A stretch of DNA of 64,000 nucleotides from an uncultured Bacilli bacterium (GTDB lineage Bacteria > Bacillota_I > Bacilli_A > RF39 > UBA660): positions 1 to 64,000 of the forward strand of contig CAKOXD010000004.1 of the NCBI GenBank assembly GCA_934130005.1, in the 5' to 3' direction. Positions 53,220-63,294 of the stretch are shown piece by piece. Both the position numbers and the translations under genes were made by a program. Below the pieces are notes generated by a model. That model made no database searches. It saw nothing but the letters and a program-made list of their open reading frames with translations, and was not told where the DNA came from. The stretch's first letter is position 1; every line of letters begins with the position of its first letter.

Positions 53220-55831
53220 TATAAATTATATTCTTTTAGTTTATTTCTTTTTCTTTTATTTTTAAATTTCATATCTTCTGGTTTTATATGTCCTATACTT
53301 AAATTTAATTCATGTTCTAATTCTTTATATTCTTTTAAATATTTTGAGGCATCTTTTATTTGTCCTTTATTTAATATTACATCTGTTATTAATCTTTGAT
53401 TAAATATTACTAAATAATTCATATTATTTATTAAATTTAAGTTATATTCTTCATATACATCGAATGGATATATAGAGTAATTTAATTCTCCTACATTATC
53501 ATTTATTATTTTATATAGTTTTTTAAAATCTTCTTCTTTTAATCTATTAAATGTATTATTTAAGTTATTCATGTGTTTTATATAATTATTTATATATTCA
53601 CATCCAGAATACATAAATGGTATTTTTTCTTTTTCTATATATTTTATAAATTCTTCATTTAAAAGCATTTCCATTACTTTATCTATAGTATGTAATCCAA
53701 CATGTTCTACTTCTTTATTTCTTAAAATTAATATTTTCTTTACTAAATTTACTAATTCATTAAGTGTTTCTGATTTTGAAAATAATAAGTCATCATCAAA
53801 ACATTTTTGATTTAGTTTTATTTTACTTTTATATATTTTAAAATAAATTACATTATTTTTTTCTATAGTAAATTCATACGTAATAGTTGGATTATATTTA
53901 CCCTGTTCAAGTAGTAAATTTCTTCTTATATTATAATCTATTACCTCATTATTTATCATATCATTATATATTTTACTATCTACTGTTGTACGGGACGCAA
54001 CTACACCACTAGTATCTATCATATGTATTTTAAGTATTTTTTTATTTTCTTTTTCTATGATTGAATATGCTTGGATGTCATTTATAGTTATTGTGTTTTC
54101 TTTTATTTCTATTCTATTTTCTTTATTTAAAGATGTTTCTCTATTAGTTTTTAAGAAATCTATTTGCCATAATAATTGATTTTCTTTTATCTTTCTTAAC
54201 TTAGGTTCTTTTTCAAAATAGAAATAATCTGTTTTTAATTTATATATTTCTCTTTTAGCACTGTTTCTTCTATCTTCTTTATATATATTTATATTTATAT
54301 ATTCTAAAAATTCATCTATTAATTCATCTATTTTATCTCTATCTTCTTTTGTTAGTCTTAAATGTACATTATGTGAAAATAATATATATACTTGTTTTAG
54401 ATAATCAGGATTAATATAATTACTATTTTTATTTTTTAGTAATTTTTTTAAATTATACATATATTCTTTTAATATATTTATTATTATATGTTCATCATTA
54501 TTTTCTTTTATTCTTATATTTACCATTTCTGGAATATCATTTATTATCTTTTTTATATATGGATATCCCTCTTCTTCTTCTAAAAAGTATTTTATTATAT
54601 CATATCTATAATCGTGTTTTGTACTATTTAAATCTTCTTTGTAATTTTTAGATATAAAATCAAATACTATTCTAATTTCTTTTAAAATTGAGCGTTCTAA
54701 TAAATTATCACTATCTTCTTTATCTAAAATCAATAATCTATTTTTTATTAAATCTTTTATAGAATATATCATTACTATTACATCATCATCTTTTATTTCT
54801 TCTTCTATTATTTTATTTGATATATATTTTGAGACTTTTAAAGTACTTATAGGATAATTTTTTATATTAACTGTTATAAAATATTTATAAGCTTTTAAAA
54901 TATCTACTAAATTATATTTATCTAAATTACTATTATTTTTAATTTTTTCTACTATTTCTTTTTCTAATTCATTTAAGTTTTCTTCTGTTACTTCTTCATA
55001 TTTTTTATTAGTAATTTTTCTCTTTTTATGTTCTATTCTAATAGCTTTATTAATATATTCATTTATATCTTTTACATATTTATATTTATCTTTTAAATTA
55101 TTATTTTGAATTATTTTAATATAATGTTCTTTTAATAAATATAATATTTCTAATCTTTTTTCTACATTTTCTTCCTTATCTAGTTTTTTAAATAATGTTA
55201 ATGTATTAATATTTGTTATTTGATCTATTTCTTTTATTATTTCATTATTTACATAAAGCTTTGGATAATAATAGGATTTACTATTTCTAGTTTTTGATTT
55301 TTTTTCTAAAGTATATTCTTTTTTTATATTTTCACTTATATATCTACAAATTCTTTTTATTTGTTTTTCATAATTTTTAAATAAATCTTTATAATCTATA
55401 TTAATTCTTTTATATTTTTCTCTTAATTTATATAAAATTTTTATTCTTTTCTCTACATCTTCTTCATCTATTAGCTTATTGAAATAAACTAATGTATTGT
55501 TACCAGTTAGGTTATCTATTTTTTTGATTTCTTCTACACTAACTTTTATATTTTGTTCAAATTTTATTTTTCGTTTAATTTCTTCATATAAATATATTGA
55601 TTCTTTTAAAAATATTATTTCTCTATCATATTTAAATTCATTTTTAAAATAATTTTCATATTGTTTTTTTAGTGATAATAATTTTTTATATTTTTTTGAT
55701 GAATTATCTATTAAGTTATTTATTATCAACATTTTTTCTTTATAACTTAACAAATTTAACTTTTCTTTTAAATATGTTCTTCTTTTATCTATTGTTTTGA
55801 TATTGTTTATCTTTTTTTCTATATTTTCCAT
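53219..55831 (-). CDS. Large protein with a degenerate RNB-like segment
   Basis: The 870-residue protein is not firmly recognised. Residues 1-~550 are almost entirely charged helices with a repeated unit (IDNLTGNNTLVYFNKLIDEE; IDQITNINTLTLFKKLDKEE, about 110 residues apart). About 570-740 resembles an RNase II/R-type RNB domain in order (ITINDIQAYSI...ILKIHMIDTSGVVASR, YNPTITYEFTIEKNN, LVNLVKKILILRNKEV), but the catalytic Asp cluster (normally DxDDA) reads NDIQA. It follows dnaI by 17 bases and has no terminator before the T-box promoter. Role unknown. Confidence 0.5.
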   Translation of the reverse strand: MENIEKKINNIKTIDKRRTYLKEKLNLLSYKEKMLIINNLIDNSSKKYKKLLSLKKQYENYFKNEFKYDREIIFLKESIYLYEEIKRKIKFEQNIKVSVEEIKKIDNLTGNNTLVYFNKLIDEEDVEKRIKILYKLREKYKRINIDYKDLFKNYEKQIKRICRYISENIKKEYTLEKKSKTRNSKSYYYPKLYVNNEIIKEIDQITNINTLTLFKKLDKEENVEKRLEILYLLKEHYIKIIQNNNLKDKYKYVKDINEYINKAIRIEHKKRKITNKKYEEVTEENLNELEKEIVEKIKNNSNLDKYNLVDILKAYKYFITVNIKNYPISTLKVSKYISNKIIEEEIKDDDVIVMIYSIKDLIKNRLLILDKEDSDNLLERSILKEIRIVFDFISKNYKEDLNSTKHDYRYDIIKYFLEEEEGYPYIKKIINDIPEMVNIRIKENNDEHIIINILKEYMYNLKKLLKNKNSNYINPDYLKQVYILFSHNVHLRLTKEDRDKIDELIDEFLEYININIYKEDRRNSAKREIYKLKTDYFYFEKEPKLRKIKENQLLWQIDFLKTNRETSLNKENRIEIKENTITINDIQAYSIIEKENKKILKIHMIDTSGVVASRTTVDSKIYNDMINNEVIDYNIRRNLLLEQGKYNPTITYEFTIEKNNVIYFKIYKSKIKLNQKCFDDDLLFSKSETLNELVNLVKKILILRNKEVEHVGLHTIDKVMEMLLNEEFIKYIEKEKIPFMYSGCEYINNYIKHMNNLNNTFNRLKEEDFKKLYKIINDNVGELNYSIYPFDVYEEYNLNLINNMNYLVIFNQRLITDVILNKGQIKDASKYLKEYKELEHELNLSIGHIKPEDMKFKNKRKRNKLKEYNL

Positions 55832-55848
55832 AAATCCCCCTAAAAATA

Positions 55849-56760
55849 CTAATTTCTATAATTTTTTGTTACTAATTCAAGTTCTTCTGTTAATTGTTTA
55901 ATTCTTTCAATTATTCTTTTTGCTTTTACTTCTTCTATACCATTTTTACTAACTGATAAATGTTGCTCTAATAGTTTTATATCTAAATTCGAAGTAAAAA
56001 ATGTTGGTAATTCTTCTTGCATCCTATATTGTATAATAGGACATAATACTTCATCACGACTCCATGCAGTAGTAGATTCTGCACCTATATCGTCTATTAA
56101 AAGTAATGGTACTTTTTTTAATTTATTTAGACTATTTTGATATTCAAGACTTCCAAATAATCCTTTTAAATTAACTAAGTATTCTGGCCAAAAAATAACC
56201 GCACTTTTTACTCCTTTTTTTGCTAATTCATTAAACATAGCTGAAATTAGATATGTTTTTCCACTTCCAAATGATCCATATAAATATAATCCTTTTTGTT
56301 TTTTGTTTTTATCATATGTTTTTATAAAATTATTTAACCATTTTATTACTTCAAATCTATTTTTATCATCTGTAATTATTTCTTTCATTTTGGCTTCTTT
56401 TATTTGTTTTGGAATATTATAACTATAAACATTTTCTAAATATTTGTTTTCATTATTTATTTTTTCTAATTTTTTACACATTTTATATCCAAATAGTATT
56501 TTTCCATTTTTTACTTCTGGTAAATATGCATATCCTTTTATTTTGTTTTTACATTCTAATATATTTTTACATTTTAGGCAATTATTATATTCAATACTAG
56601 AATCTTCTAATAAACTAGTATAACAAGCTAATTTTTCATATGGAATATTTAATTTTGATATTAGTTTTTCAAATTTTTCATCTTTTAGTGATTCATTAAA
56701 ACTTCCCATTAAATCCATATCGTTTTTCTTTATATTTAAAGTTTCATTTAATGTTTTCAA
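55849..56760 (-). CDS. dnaI: Primosomal helicase loader DnaI
   Basis: DnaI loads the replicative helicase. 303 residues: an N-terminal zinc-binding region (CLKCKNILECKNK) and a C-terminal AAA+ domain with Walker A YGSFGSGKTYL, Walker B LLLIDDIGAE, sensor TFFTSN and Arg finger AKRIIERI. It starts with TTG after GGTGGTGA. It lies downstream of dnaB, the usual Bacillus order. Confidence 0.94.
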   Translation of the reverse strand: MKTLNETLNIKKNDMDLMGSFNESLKDEKFEKLISKLNIPYEKLACYTSLLEDSSIEYNNCLKCKNILECKNKIKGYAYLPEVKNGKILFGYKMCKKLEKINNENKYLENVYSYNIPKQIKEAKMKEIITDDKNRFEVIKWLNNFIKTYDKNKKQKGLYLYGSFGSGKTYLISAMFNELAKKGVKSAVIFWPEYLVNLKGLFGSLEYQNSLNKLKKVPLLLIDDIGAESTTAWSRDEVLCPIIQYRMQEELPTFFTSNLDIKLLEQHLSVSKNGIEEVKAKRIIERIKQLTEELELVTKNYRN

Positions 56761-56798
56761 ATTATCACCACCATTTAATTTAATTATAACATTAAAAA

Positions 56799-56830
56799 AA
56801 AAAAAATAATACTAAAATCAGTATTATTTT
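56799..56830 (-). terminator. Terminator between dnaB and dnaI
   Basis: Minus-strand AATAATACTGA/TAGTATTATT hairpin followed by a long T run. A TGTTATAAT box just beyond may give dnaI its own start. Confidence 0.7.
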
Positions 56831-58111
56831 TTAATATTCACTTAATAATTTATTTATTTCATCCAATTCTTCTTTTGTTGCTTTTTCATTTTGTATTTTT
56901 TTATTAAACCATTCTGGTTTTTGTTCTATCACTTTTGTTTTTTCTTTTATTTTTTTACTTTTTTTGTATTCTTTTTCAGCTAAGTTCATAGCGTCTTCTA
57001 CTGTTTCTATTTTAAGTCTTGAATATTGTTCTGCAATGACTTCTATAAAACCTTTTATCAATTTATTATTGTTTATTTTTAATACATAGTCTAATAAAAC
57101 ATTTACAACACCTGGTTTTAAATTCATGTCTATTAATAAATATTCTAAGATTGAATACTCATTTTTTGTTGGTTTGGTTCCGTTATGTTTATTTACTAAA
57201 AAATCATATGGACTTGTTGTTTCAAATTGGTATATCATTTTTGCTCTATTAGAAGTATCTCCTTCTATTTTTCTTAAGTATTCTGGTTGATTACGATATA
57301 TAATTGATGGTAATTTTCCACTATGTTCAAATTGATAGTATTTACGTGCATTTTCTCTTAATAATTTCTTATCTATTGTTCTCTTTTCTGTTAATGAATT
57401 TCTTATAAGCTCACTTACTTCTTCATCATCTAAATTATATATAAATGATATTTTATATATTAAATCTTTAGTATCACGAGTTAAACTTCTTATATTAAAC
57501 ATTTCTTCTGGTATTAATGAAATAGCATTTTCTAAGTCTATTTTTGATATTATACTTAATTTATTTATATTTACTCTTTTCATATCATCTACCATATTTT
57601 CAAATGAATTTAAATTTGTTGTTTCAAATACATCTGAAAAATTACATGATATTTCTTCATATTCTTTTAAATTAATTCTTGGTATTTTAAAATATTCTTT
57701 TACTTTTTCATATTCTACTTTACCTACATTATTATATAAAGATACGCTAAGTATTGGATTATTAAAAAACTCATATGGCGTAAGTGGAGAATATAATTCA
57801 TATATTAAATTATTTATATTATCTTTTTTTATATATGTTCTAATAAGACCAATAGCTTCTAATTTTTCTCTTGATTCTATTATATCTTCAAGTCTCATTT
57901 TCATACTTGTCATTAAATTATGATGAGTATATTCTAATGACATTACTTCTAATTTGTCTAAGTATGACCATAACGTAAAAAATAAATTAATTGAATTACT
58001 ACCAATTATTGGTTGATATAACATAGTAAGTATTCTTCTATCTTGATCATTTAATATAGATTTATTTATTACTACAAATGTATCAGCAGGTAGTACTTTT
58101 TCTTTTAACAT
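56831..58111 (-). CDS. dnaB: Replication initiation and membrane attachment protein DnaB
   Basis: The Gram-positive DnaB (not the helicase) primes helicase loading. 426 residues: a winged-helix N-terminus (LPADTFVVINKSILNDQDRR; LTMLYQPIIGSNSINLFFTLWS), then a DnaD-like domain (YQFETTSPYDFLVNKHNGTK; LLIDMNLKPGVVNVLLDYVL). The nrdR gene often found beside it is absent here. Confidence 0.92.
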   Translation of the reverse strand: MLKEKVLPADTFVVINKSILNDQDRRILTMLYQPIIGSNSINLFFTLWSYLDKLEVMSLEYTHHNLMTSMKMRLEDIIESREKLEAIGLIRTYIKKDNINNLIYELYSPLTPYEFFNNPILSVSLYNNVGKVEYEKVKEYFKIPRINLKEYEEISCNFSDVFETTNLNSFENMVDDMKRVNINKLSIISKIDLENAISLIPEEMFNIRSLTRDTKDLIYKISFIYNLDDEEVSELIRNSLTEKRTIDKKLLRENARKYYQFEHSGKLPSIIYRNQPEYLRKIEGDTSNRAKMIYQFETTSPYDFLVNKHNGTKPTKNEYSILEYLLIDMNLKPGVVNVLLDYVLKINNNKLIKGFIEVIAEQYSRLKIETVEDAMNLAEKEYKKSKKIKEKTKVIEQKPEWFNKKIQNEKATKEELDEINKLLSEY

Positions 58112-58179
58112 AGATATTCTCCTTTACTAATAAATATATTATCACATTTATGTTAAATTATAAAGATTTTTTATAATAA

Positions 58180-58201
58180 AAAAGCTAGTTAACTAGCTTT
58201 A
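58180..58201 (-). terminator. Terminator after the pilin-like gene
   Basis: Minus-strand AAGCTAGTTAACTAGCTT palindromic hairpin and T run, shortly after the stop codon. Confidence 0.75.
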
Positions 58202-58220
58202 AATTTAATCGAATTAATTA

Positions 58221-58697
58221 TTATTCACCTTTTGCTGTTTCATGTAAATCATTATCATAATAATACCAAGTTGAATTACTATATTTTAATGTAGCTGCTG
58301 AAATGTTTCCGTTAGCATCTATAGTAATTGTTGATGTTGCTTGTGGTTTAGTTCCCTTAACAGTAGCTGTTAATGAATTTAAGAAATCATCACAATCATA
58401 TGCACTTTCAGCTGTACCTGTATGAGTTGTATATGTATCTTTAACTTCACATGCTGTACCATTACTTACAGCAGTAACCATTTTTCCATTATATTGAGTA
58501 CTAACTTCAGTTTGAGCTAATGTAATATATTTTTCTGCTGCATCAATGTATGCATAAGCACTATCCTTATCTGCAGATTTTCTAGCATCGTTAATCATGT
58601 TTAAAATGATTGGAGTTGCAATTAATGCAATGATAGCTAAAATTACGATAACAGCTAATAATTCGATTAATGTGAAACCTTTTGTATTTCTTTTCAC
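58221..58697 (-). CDS. Type IV pilin-like (pseudopilin) protein
   Basis: The 158-residue protein has the prepilin signature: basic leader MKRNTKG, cleavage after Gly, FTLIELLAVIVILAIIALIA with Glu5, then a helix (NMINDARKSADKDSAYAYI). The C-terminal globular part has two Cys (CEVKDTY, YDCDDF) suited to a disulfide. It starts with GTG after GGAGGA. No assembly genes are nearby, so the machinery must be elsewhere. G+C and codon use are visibly higher than its neighbours, consistent with high expression. Confidence 0.9.
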   Translation of the reverse strand: MKRNTKGFTLIELLAVIVILAIIALIATPIILNMINDARKSADKDSAYAYIDAAEKYITLAQTEVSTQYNGKMVTAVSNGTACEVKDTYTTHTGTAESAYDCDDFLNSLTATVKGTKPQATSTITIDANGNISAATLKYSNSTWYYYDNDLHETAKGE

Positions 58698-58728
58698 TTT
58701 TTATTCCTCCTCTATTTTTTACATTATT

Positions 58729-58758
58729 ATAATATCATAATGCAATTGATATAGTCAA
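58729..58758 (-). promoter_or_regulatory. Promoter of the pilin-like gene
   Basis: TTGACT (58753-58758), 18-base spacer ending TGA, TATTAT (58729-58734), minus strand. Confidence 0.7.
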
Positions 58759-58773
58759 GTGATTTAAAAAAAT

Positions 58774-58781
58774 TTGTCGAA
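58774..58781 (+). promoter_or_regulatory. Perfect Spo0A-type box upstream of the pilin promoter
   Basis: TTGTCGAA, the 0A-box core, lies 15 bases upstream of the pilin -35 box (on the opposite strand). Being 8 bases it can occur by chance in AT-rich DNA. Confidence 0.35.
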
Positions 58782-58861
58782 ATTTGCAAAACTTGACAAT
58801 TATCACATTTTTATTTTTTCCTATTATTATATATATATACATATATAAAATGGTAATTTTT

Positions 58862-58889
58862 TACAAAAAAAAAGATCATTTTATCTTTT
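58862..58889 (-). terminator. Terminator after the 282-residue gene
   Basis: Minus-strand AAAGAT/ATCTTT hairpin with a long T run at the stop codon. Confidence 0.65.
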
Positions 58890-59729
58890 TTTAGCTTTAG
58901 TTTTTGAACTATTTTTTTTACTATCAGAAGTCATTTTTCCATTTTCTTCTAATTCTAATAATTCATATTCAGTTAATATAATTTTAAATCTTTCATCTAA
59001 ATCTCTTATATTTACAAAGGTATTTTTAAAAATATCTATTATGTTTTCAACTTCATTTACAACATCTTCTAATGATGGTCTACTTAACCAAGTTCTATTA
59101 TATATACCATCTTTATCATATTTTTTACTAAGTTTAATATTATAACCAACACTATAAGATGTACAAATTACAGTTATATCAAATAAATCATTTGAAACAT
59201 TACAATAGAATCTGTTATCTTCTGTTGTATCAATATCTCCTATTCTTTTAGAATATTGTTCTAATATATTTAATTGTTCTACTATTTCTTTATAATTTTT
59301 CTTTATTATTGGTTTAAGAATTTTTTCATCTTTTTCTTTAGAATAGCCAAAATCCTTAAGACTTGCATCATTATAATATTCTGTGTATAAATTATCATCA
59401 TTAAAATCCTTTATGATTTTTAAAAAGTTTAAACTTCCATCTATACAAATTTTTAATACAGCTTTTTTATTCTCAGTATAAGTTTCTACTGTATATTTAT
59501 CCCATGTCTTATTTTTTTCTTTTCTTTCATTTTTTTCTTTTAAACTTACAGATTTGTTTAATTTTTTCTCCATTTCTATTATATTATTTTCAAATATATC
59601 AGTTAATGGGCTTAAATATTTTTCTGTTCTCATATATAAATCATATAAACTTATTTGACCTTTACCTATTTTTTGTTCCCCTTTTATATAACTATTTACT
59701 TCGTTTAATGCTAATTCATAATCATCCAC
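58881..59729 (-). CDS. Unknown 282-residue protein
   Basis: Not recognised. It is soluble, with helical coiled-coil stretches near the N-terminus, a mixed alpha/beta middle (FDITVICTSYSVGYNIKLSKKYDKDG, about 185-210) and a Ser/Lys tail. Single gene between valS and the pilin, with its own terminator. Confidence 0.6.
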   Translation of the reverse strand: MDDYELALNEVNSYIKGEQKIGKGQISLYDLYMRTEKYLSPLTDIFENNIIEMEKKLNKSVSLKEKNERKEKNKTWDKYTVETYTENKKAVLKICIDGSLNFLKIIKDFNDDNLYTEYYNDASLKDFGYSKEKDEKILKPIIKKNYKEIVEQLNILEQYSKRIGDIDTTEDNRFYCNVSNDLFDITVICTSYSVGYNIKLSKKYDKDGIYNRTWLSRPSLEDVVNEVENIIDIFKNTFVNIRDLDERFKIILTEYELLELEENGKMTSDSKKNSSKTKAKKR

Positions 59730-59775
59730 TTAAATCACCTTTCTTTTTAATTTTTTATATTAACATACTTTAATA

Positions 59776-59797
59776 AAAAAAGGAACATTTTGTTCCT
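59776..59797 (-). terminator. Terminator after valS
   Basis: Minus-strand AGGAAC/GTTCCT hairpin with seven T, overlapping the valS stop. Confidence 0.8.
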
Positions 59798-62312
59798 AAT
59801 TTTCTAATAATTTTAATCTATCCTTCTCTTCTTCTAGTTTTTTTCTATCTAGCTCTACTATGTTTTGTGGAGCTTTATTTACATAGTTTTCATTAGAAAG
59901 TAATTTTTCTCTTCTTTCAATAGATTGTTTCAATTTATTTATTTCTTCTATTTTATTTGAATCATTTTCTTTGTTTTCTTCATAATAATTTATATCAATA
60001 TATTTAGATTTATAATTATATTTAGTTAATCCTGATTCATTTATGTATTTATGTTTATCAAGTTTTAATTGACTAACATAAATATCTTTATATTTTTCTT
60101 CTATATTATAATTAACAAAAGCATTTTTAGTAATATTATTGTTTGCTTTTAAATTACGAATTGCAACAATATCTTCTAATATTTTATCTAATACTTCTTT
60201 TTCTTCTTTAAATATTAACTCATTTACTATAGGATAACTACTTATCATAATAGAATCACTATCTTTAATTGGTAGCATCATATATATTTCTTCAGTTACA
60301 AATGGCATAAATGGATGTAACATTTTTAATATATTTGTAAGTACTAGTAATAATACCGATTTGTTAGTATTACTCATATTAGTTTTAGAAAGTTCTATAT
60401 ACCAATCACAAAAATCATTCCAAATAAAGTTATATAACTCACTACCTACTATATTAAATTCATATTTTTCCATATGTTTTGTAACATTTTCTATTAAGTA
60501 ATTCATTTTGGTTAATATCCATTTATCACTTATTGATAAATTATCATATGTAATACTTTCTATATCTTCAATATTCATCAAAACAAAGCGTGATGCATTC
60601 CATAATTTATTGATAAAATTCCATGTACTAGACATTTTTGTTTCATCAAATCTTAAATCTGTACCTAAAGCACAATCTGTTGTTAAATAAAATCTTAAAG
60701 CATCTACTCCATATTTTTCTATCATATCAAAAGGATCTACACCATTGCCTAGTGATTTAGACATTTTTCTTCCCATCTTATCTCTAATAAGTCCATGAAT
60801 AATACAATCTTTAAATGGTCTTACATTATTAATTTCTTCTGATTGAAAAATCATTCTAGCTACCCAAAAAAAGATAATATCATAAGCTGTTACTAAACAA
60901 TTATTAGGAAAATATCTTTCAAAATCTACAGTTTTATCAGGCCAACCTAATGTTGAAAAAGGCCATAACGCACTTGAAAACCATGTATCTAGTACATCTT
61001 CATCTTGAATCCACCCTTCTTCTTCTGGTGCCTCCATTCCAACGTATACTTCTTCACCCTTATACCAAGCGGGTATTCTATGTCCCCACCATAATTGACG
61101 AGAAATACACCAATCATAGCAATCTTCCATCCAATGAGTTAATGTTTTTTCAAATTTTTCTGGTATAAAATTAACTTTTTCATCTTGTTTTTTTTGTGTT
61201 TTTAAAACATTATCTGCTAAAGATTTCATTTTAATAAACCATTGTTTTTTTATCATTGGTTCAACCATTGCACCAGTTCTTTCTGAATGTCCTACTTCAT
61301 GAATAAGCGGTTCAACTTCAAGTAATAAATTTTCTTCTTTTAAATCTTGGAGTAATACTTTTCTACATTCTTCCCTAGTCATTCCAATGTATTTTTTTGG
61401 ACAATTACTATTCATTGTAGCATCATCATTCATAATAACGATTCTTTCTAAATTATGTCTATTTCCTACTTCAAAGTCATTAGGATCATGTGCAGGGGTA
61501 ATTTTAACTACACCAGTTCCTTTTTCCATATCAGCATGATTATCACCAATAATTGGGATTAATCTATTTACAATTGGAAGTATTACACTCTTACCTATTA
61601 AATCTTTATATCTGTCATCGTTTGGATTAACTGCTACTGCGGTATCTCCAAATAATGTTTCAGGACGAGTTGTTGCAACATCTAAATAATCATTTGTTCC
61701 TTCTATAATGTATTTTAAATGATAGAATGCCCCTTCTACTGTTTTATATATTACTTCTTCATTTGACAAAGCTGTTTTTGCTACTGGGTCCCAGTTAATT
61801 ATTTTTTCTCCTCTATAAATTAAACCTTTATTATAGTAGTCTACAAATACTTTAGTAACTGCTTTATTAAGTCCTTCATCTAAAGTAAATCTTTCTTTAT
61901 TATAATCAACAGATATCCCCATAGCTTTCCATTGATTTCTTATTGAATCTCCAAACTCATGAGTCCAATCCCAGCAAGATTTCAAGAAATTTTCTCTACC
62001 ATAGTTATATTTATCTATTCCTTCATCCTTTAATTTTTTTACTACTTTTGCTTCTGTTGCTATTGCAGCATGATCCATTCCTGGAAGCCATAAACAATCA
62101 TAGCCTTGCATTCTTTTAAATCTTATTATAGCATCTTGTATAGAAACATTATAAGCATGACCTATATGTAATTTTCCTGTAACATTTGGTGGTGGTATTA
62201 CTATGCTGTATGGTTTTTTTGATAAATCTCCAGAATTAAAATATCCTTTATTTTTCCAATCATCATATTTATTTTTTTCAACTTCTATATGATTATATTT
62301 TTTTTCTAGCAT
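59796..62312 (-). CDS. valS: Valyl-tRNA synthetase
   Basis: Class I synthetase of 838 residues. HIGH is at about 49-52 (VTGKLHIGHAYN) and KMSKS at about 516-520 (GRKMSKSLGNG). The editing domain has TTRPETLFGDTAVAVNP. The C-terminal coiled-coil arm is present (LKQSIERREKLLSNENYVNK, VNKAPQNIVE). It overlaps the upstream HD gene by 7 bases and is under a valine T-box. Confidence 0.97.
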   Translation of the reverse strand: MLEKKYNHIEVEKNKYDDWKNKGYFNSGDLSKKPYSIVIPPPNVTGKLHIGHAYNVSIQDAIIRFKRMQGYDCLWLPGMDHAAIATEAKVVKKLKDEGIDKYNYGRENFLKSCWDWTHEFGDSIRNQWKAMGISVDYNKERFTLDEGLNKAVTKVFVDYYNKGLIYRGEKIINWDPVAKTALSNEEVIYKTVEGAFYHLKYIIEGTNDYLDVATTRPETLFGDTAVAVNPNDDRYKDLIGKSVILPIVNRLIPIIGDNHADMEKGTGVVKITPAHDPNDFEVGNRHNLERIVIMNDDATMNSNCPKKYIGMTREECRKVLLQDLKEENLLLEVEPLIHEVGHSERTGAMVEPMIKKQWFIKMKSLADNVLKTQKKQDEKVNFIPEKFEKTLTHWMEDCYDWCISRQLWWGHRIPAWYKGEEVYVGMEAPEEEGWIQDEDVLDTWFSSALWPFSTLGWPDKTVDFERYFPNNCLVTAYDIIFFWVARMIFQSEEINNVRPFKDCIIHGLIRDKMGRKMSKSLGNGVDPFDMIEKYGVDALRFYLTTDCALGTDLRFDETKMSSTWNFINKLWNASRFVLMNIEDIESITYDNLSISDKWILTKMNYLIENVTKHMEKYEFNIVGSELYNFIWNDFCDWYIELSKTNMSNTNKSVLLLVLTNILKMLHPFMPFVTEEIYMMLPIKDSDSIMISSYPIVNELIFKEEKEVLDKILEDIVAIRNLKANNNITKNAFVNYNIEEKYKDIYVSQLKLDKHKYINESGLTKYNYKSKYIDINYYEENKENDSNKIEEINKLKQSIERREKLLSNENYVNKAPQNIVELDRKKLEEEKDRLKLLEN

Positions 62313-63043
62313 TTTTTATTCATCCTCTCATCTATATATTTTATTACTTCTTCATATATTTCTTTATATTTATTATCTTTATTTACTCTATCATAATAAT
62401 ATTTTAAATTATCTTTCATTTCATTTAAACATACATCATTATATATATCAAATGCAAAAGCAAATTTAATTACTATTTCATCATTACTATTTTTAACATA
62501 TTTTCTAGATAATGATTCATGTCTTTTTGTAGAATCAATTACCTCTTTTGTTATTTCATCATCTGTTACGTTTATATCATATTCTTTTAAATATCCAAGT
62601 AAATATATTATATCCAATTTATCTACATCTCTAATTAATTTAGAATGCATAAGTACTCTTTCATCTTTTATATCTTCTAATTTATATTTATTATGATTAT
62701 AAATTGCTGTTTTTATTATTTCATATTCTTCTTTATTTTTAGAAAATTTTTCTATTAAATTATCTTCAAATAATACTTTTACACCATATAAAGCATGATC
62801 TATACTTTTATTATCATCAAATGTATGGTAAACTCTTATTTGTTCAAATCTACCTATATCATGTAAAAGACCTATTAATGTAGCAAGTTCTATATCTTCT
62901 TTACTAAAACCTAATATAGTCGCATATTTTTTAGATAAATTCATTACTCTTATTGAATGGCTATATTTATTTCTTATTGCTTCATCATTCATATCATAGT
63001 TATTTGTATATTTATTAAATTCCTCTATCATAATTACCTCCAA
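62306..63043 (-). CDS. HD-domain phosphohydrolase
   Basis: The 245-residue protein has the HD ligands in HSIRVMNLSKKYA, LIGLLHDIGRFEQ (HD) and MHSKLIRDVDKLDII (Asp), with a DHALYGV segment between. Nucleotide or nucleoside-phosphate substrate is likely from the family; the exact one is unknown. It is the first gene behind the valine T-box and overlaps valS by 7 bases, so it is co-regulated with tRNA charging. Confidence 0.85.
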   Translation of the reverse strand: MEVIMIEEFNKYTNNYDMNDEAIRNKYSHSIRVMNLSKKYATILGFSKEDIELATLIGLLHDIGRFEQIRVYHTFDDNKSIDHALYGVKVLFEDNLIEKFSKNKEEYEIIKTAIYNHNKYKLEDIKDERVLMHSKLIRDVDKLDIIYLLGYLKEYDINVTDDEITKEVIDSTKRHESLSRKYVKNSNDEIVIKFAFAFDIYNDVCLNEMKDNLKYYYDRVNKDNKYKEIYEEVIKYIDERMNKKC

Positions 63044-63047
63044 AATA

Positions 63048-63260
63048 AAAACATCCTTAAGTATAAGGACGTTAAAAACGTGGTACCACCTTAATTCGTA
63101 ATATAAATTACCTCTTTTATTTAACGCATAAAACGTAATATCCTAACTATTTAGATATTCTACTCCCAAGCTACCTTCATTATAATTTAATATTAGTTTA
63201 CACCATACACTAACTCTCTATAATTAAATTTATAATTACTCCTCTTGTTCTTTGTATTTA
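63048..63260 (-). promoter_or_regulatory. T-box riboswitch (valine)
   Basis: Minus-strand T-box AAGGTGGTACCACG (63079-63092), terminator GTCCTTA/TAAGGATG with T-rich tail (about 63050-63072), AGAGAG element at the start of stem I, and Val codon GTA (63172-63174) at the specifier position in GAAGGTAGC. Controls the HD gene and valS. Confidence 0.93.
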
Positions 63261-63265
63261 TACTT

Positions 63266-63294
63266 ATTATATTAATATTAAAGTTTAATGTCAA
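63266..63294 (-). promoter_or_regulatory. Promoter of the valS T-box leader
   Basis: TTGACA (63289-63294), 17-base spacer, TATAAT (63266-63271), minus strand, overlapping the stop of the metalloprotease gene. Confidence 0.88.
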
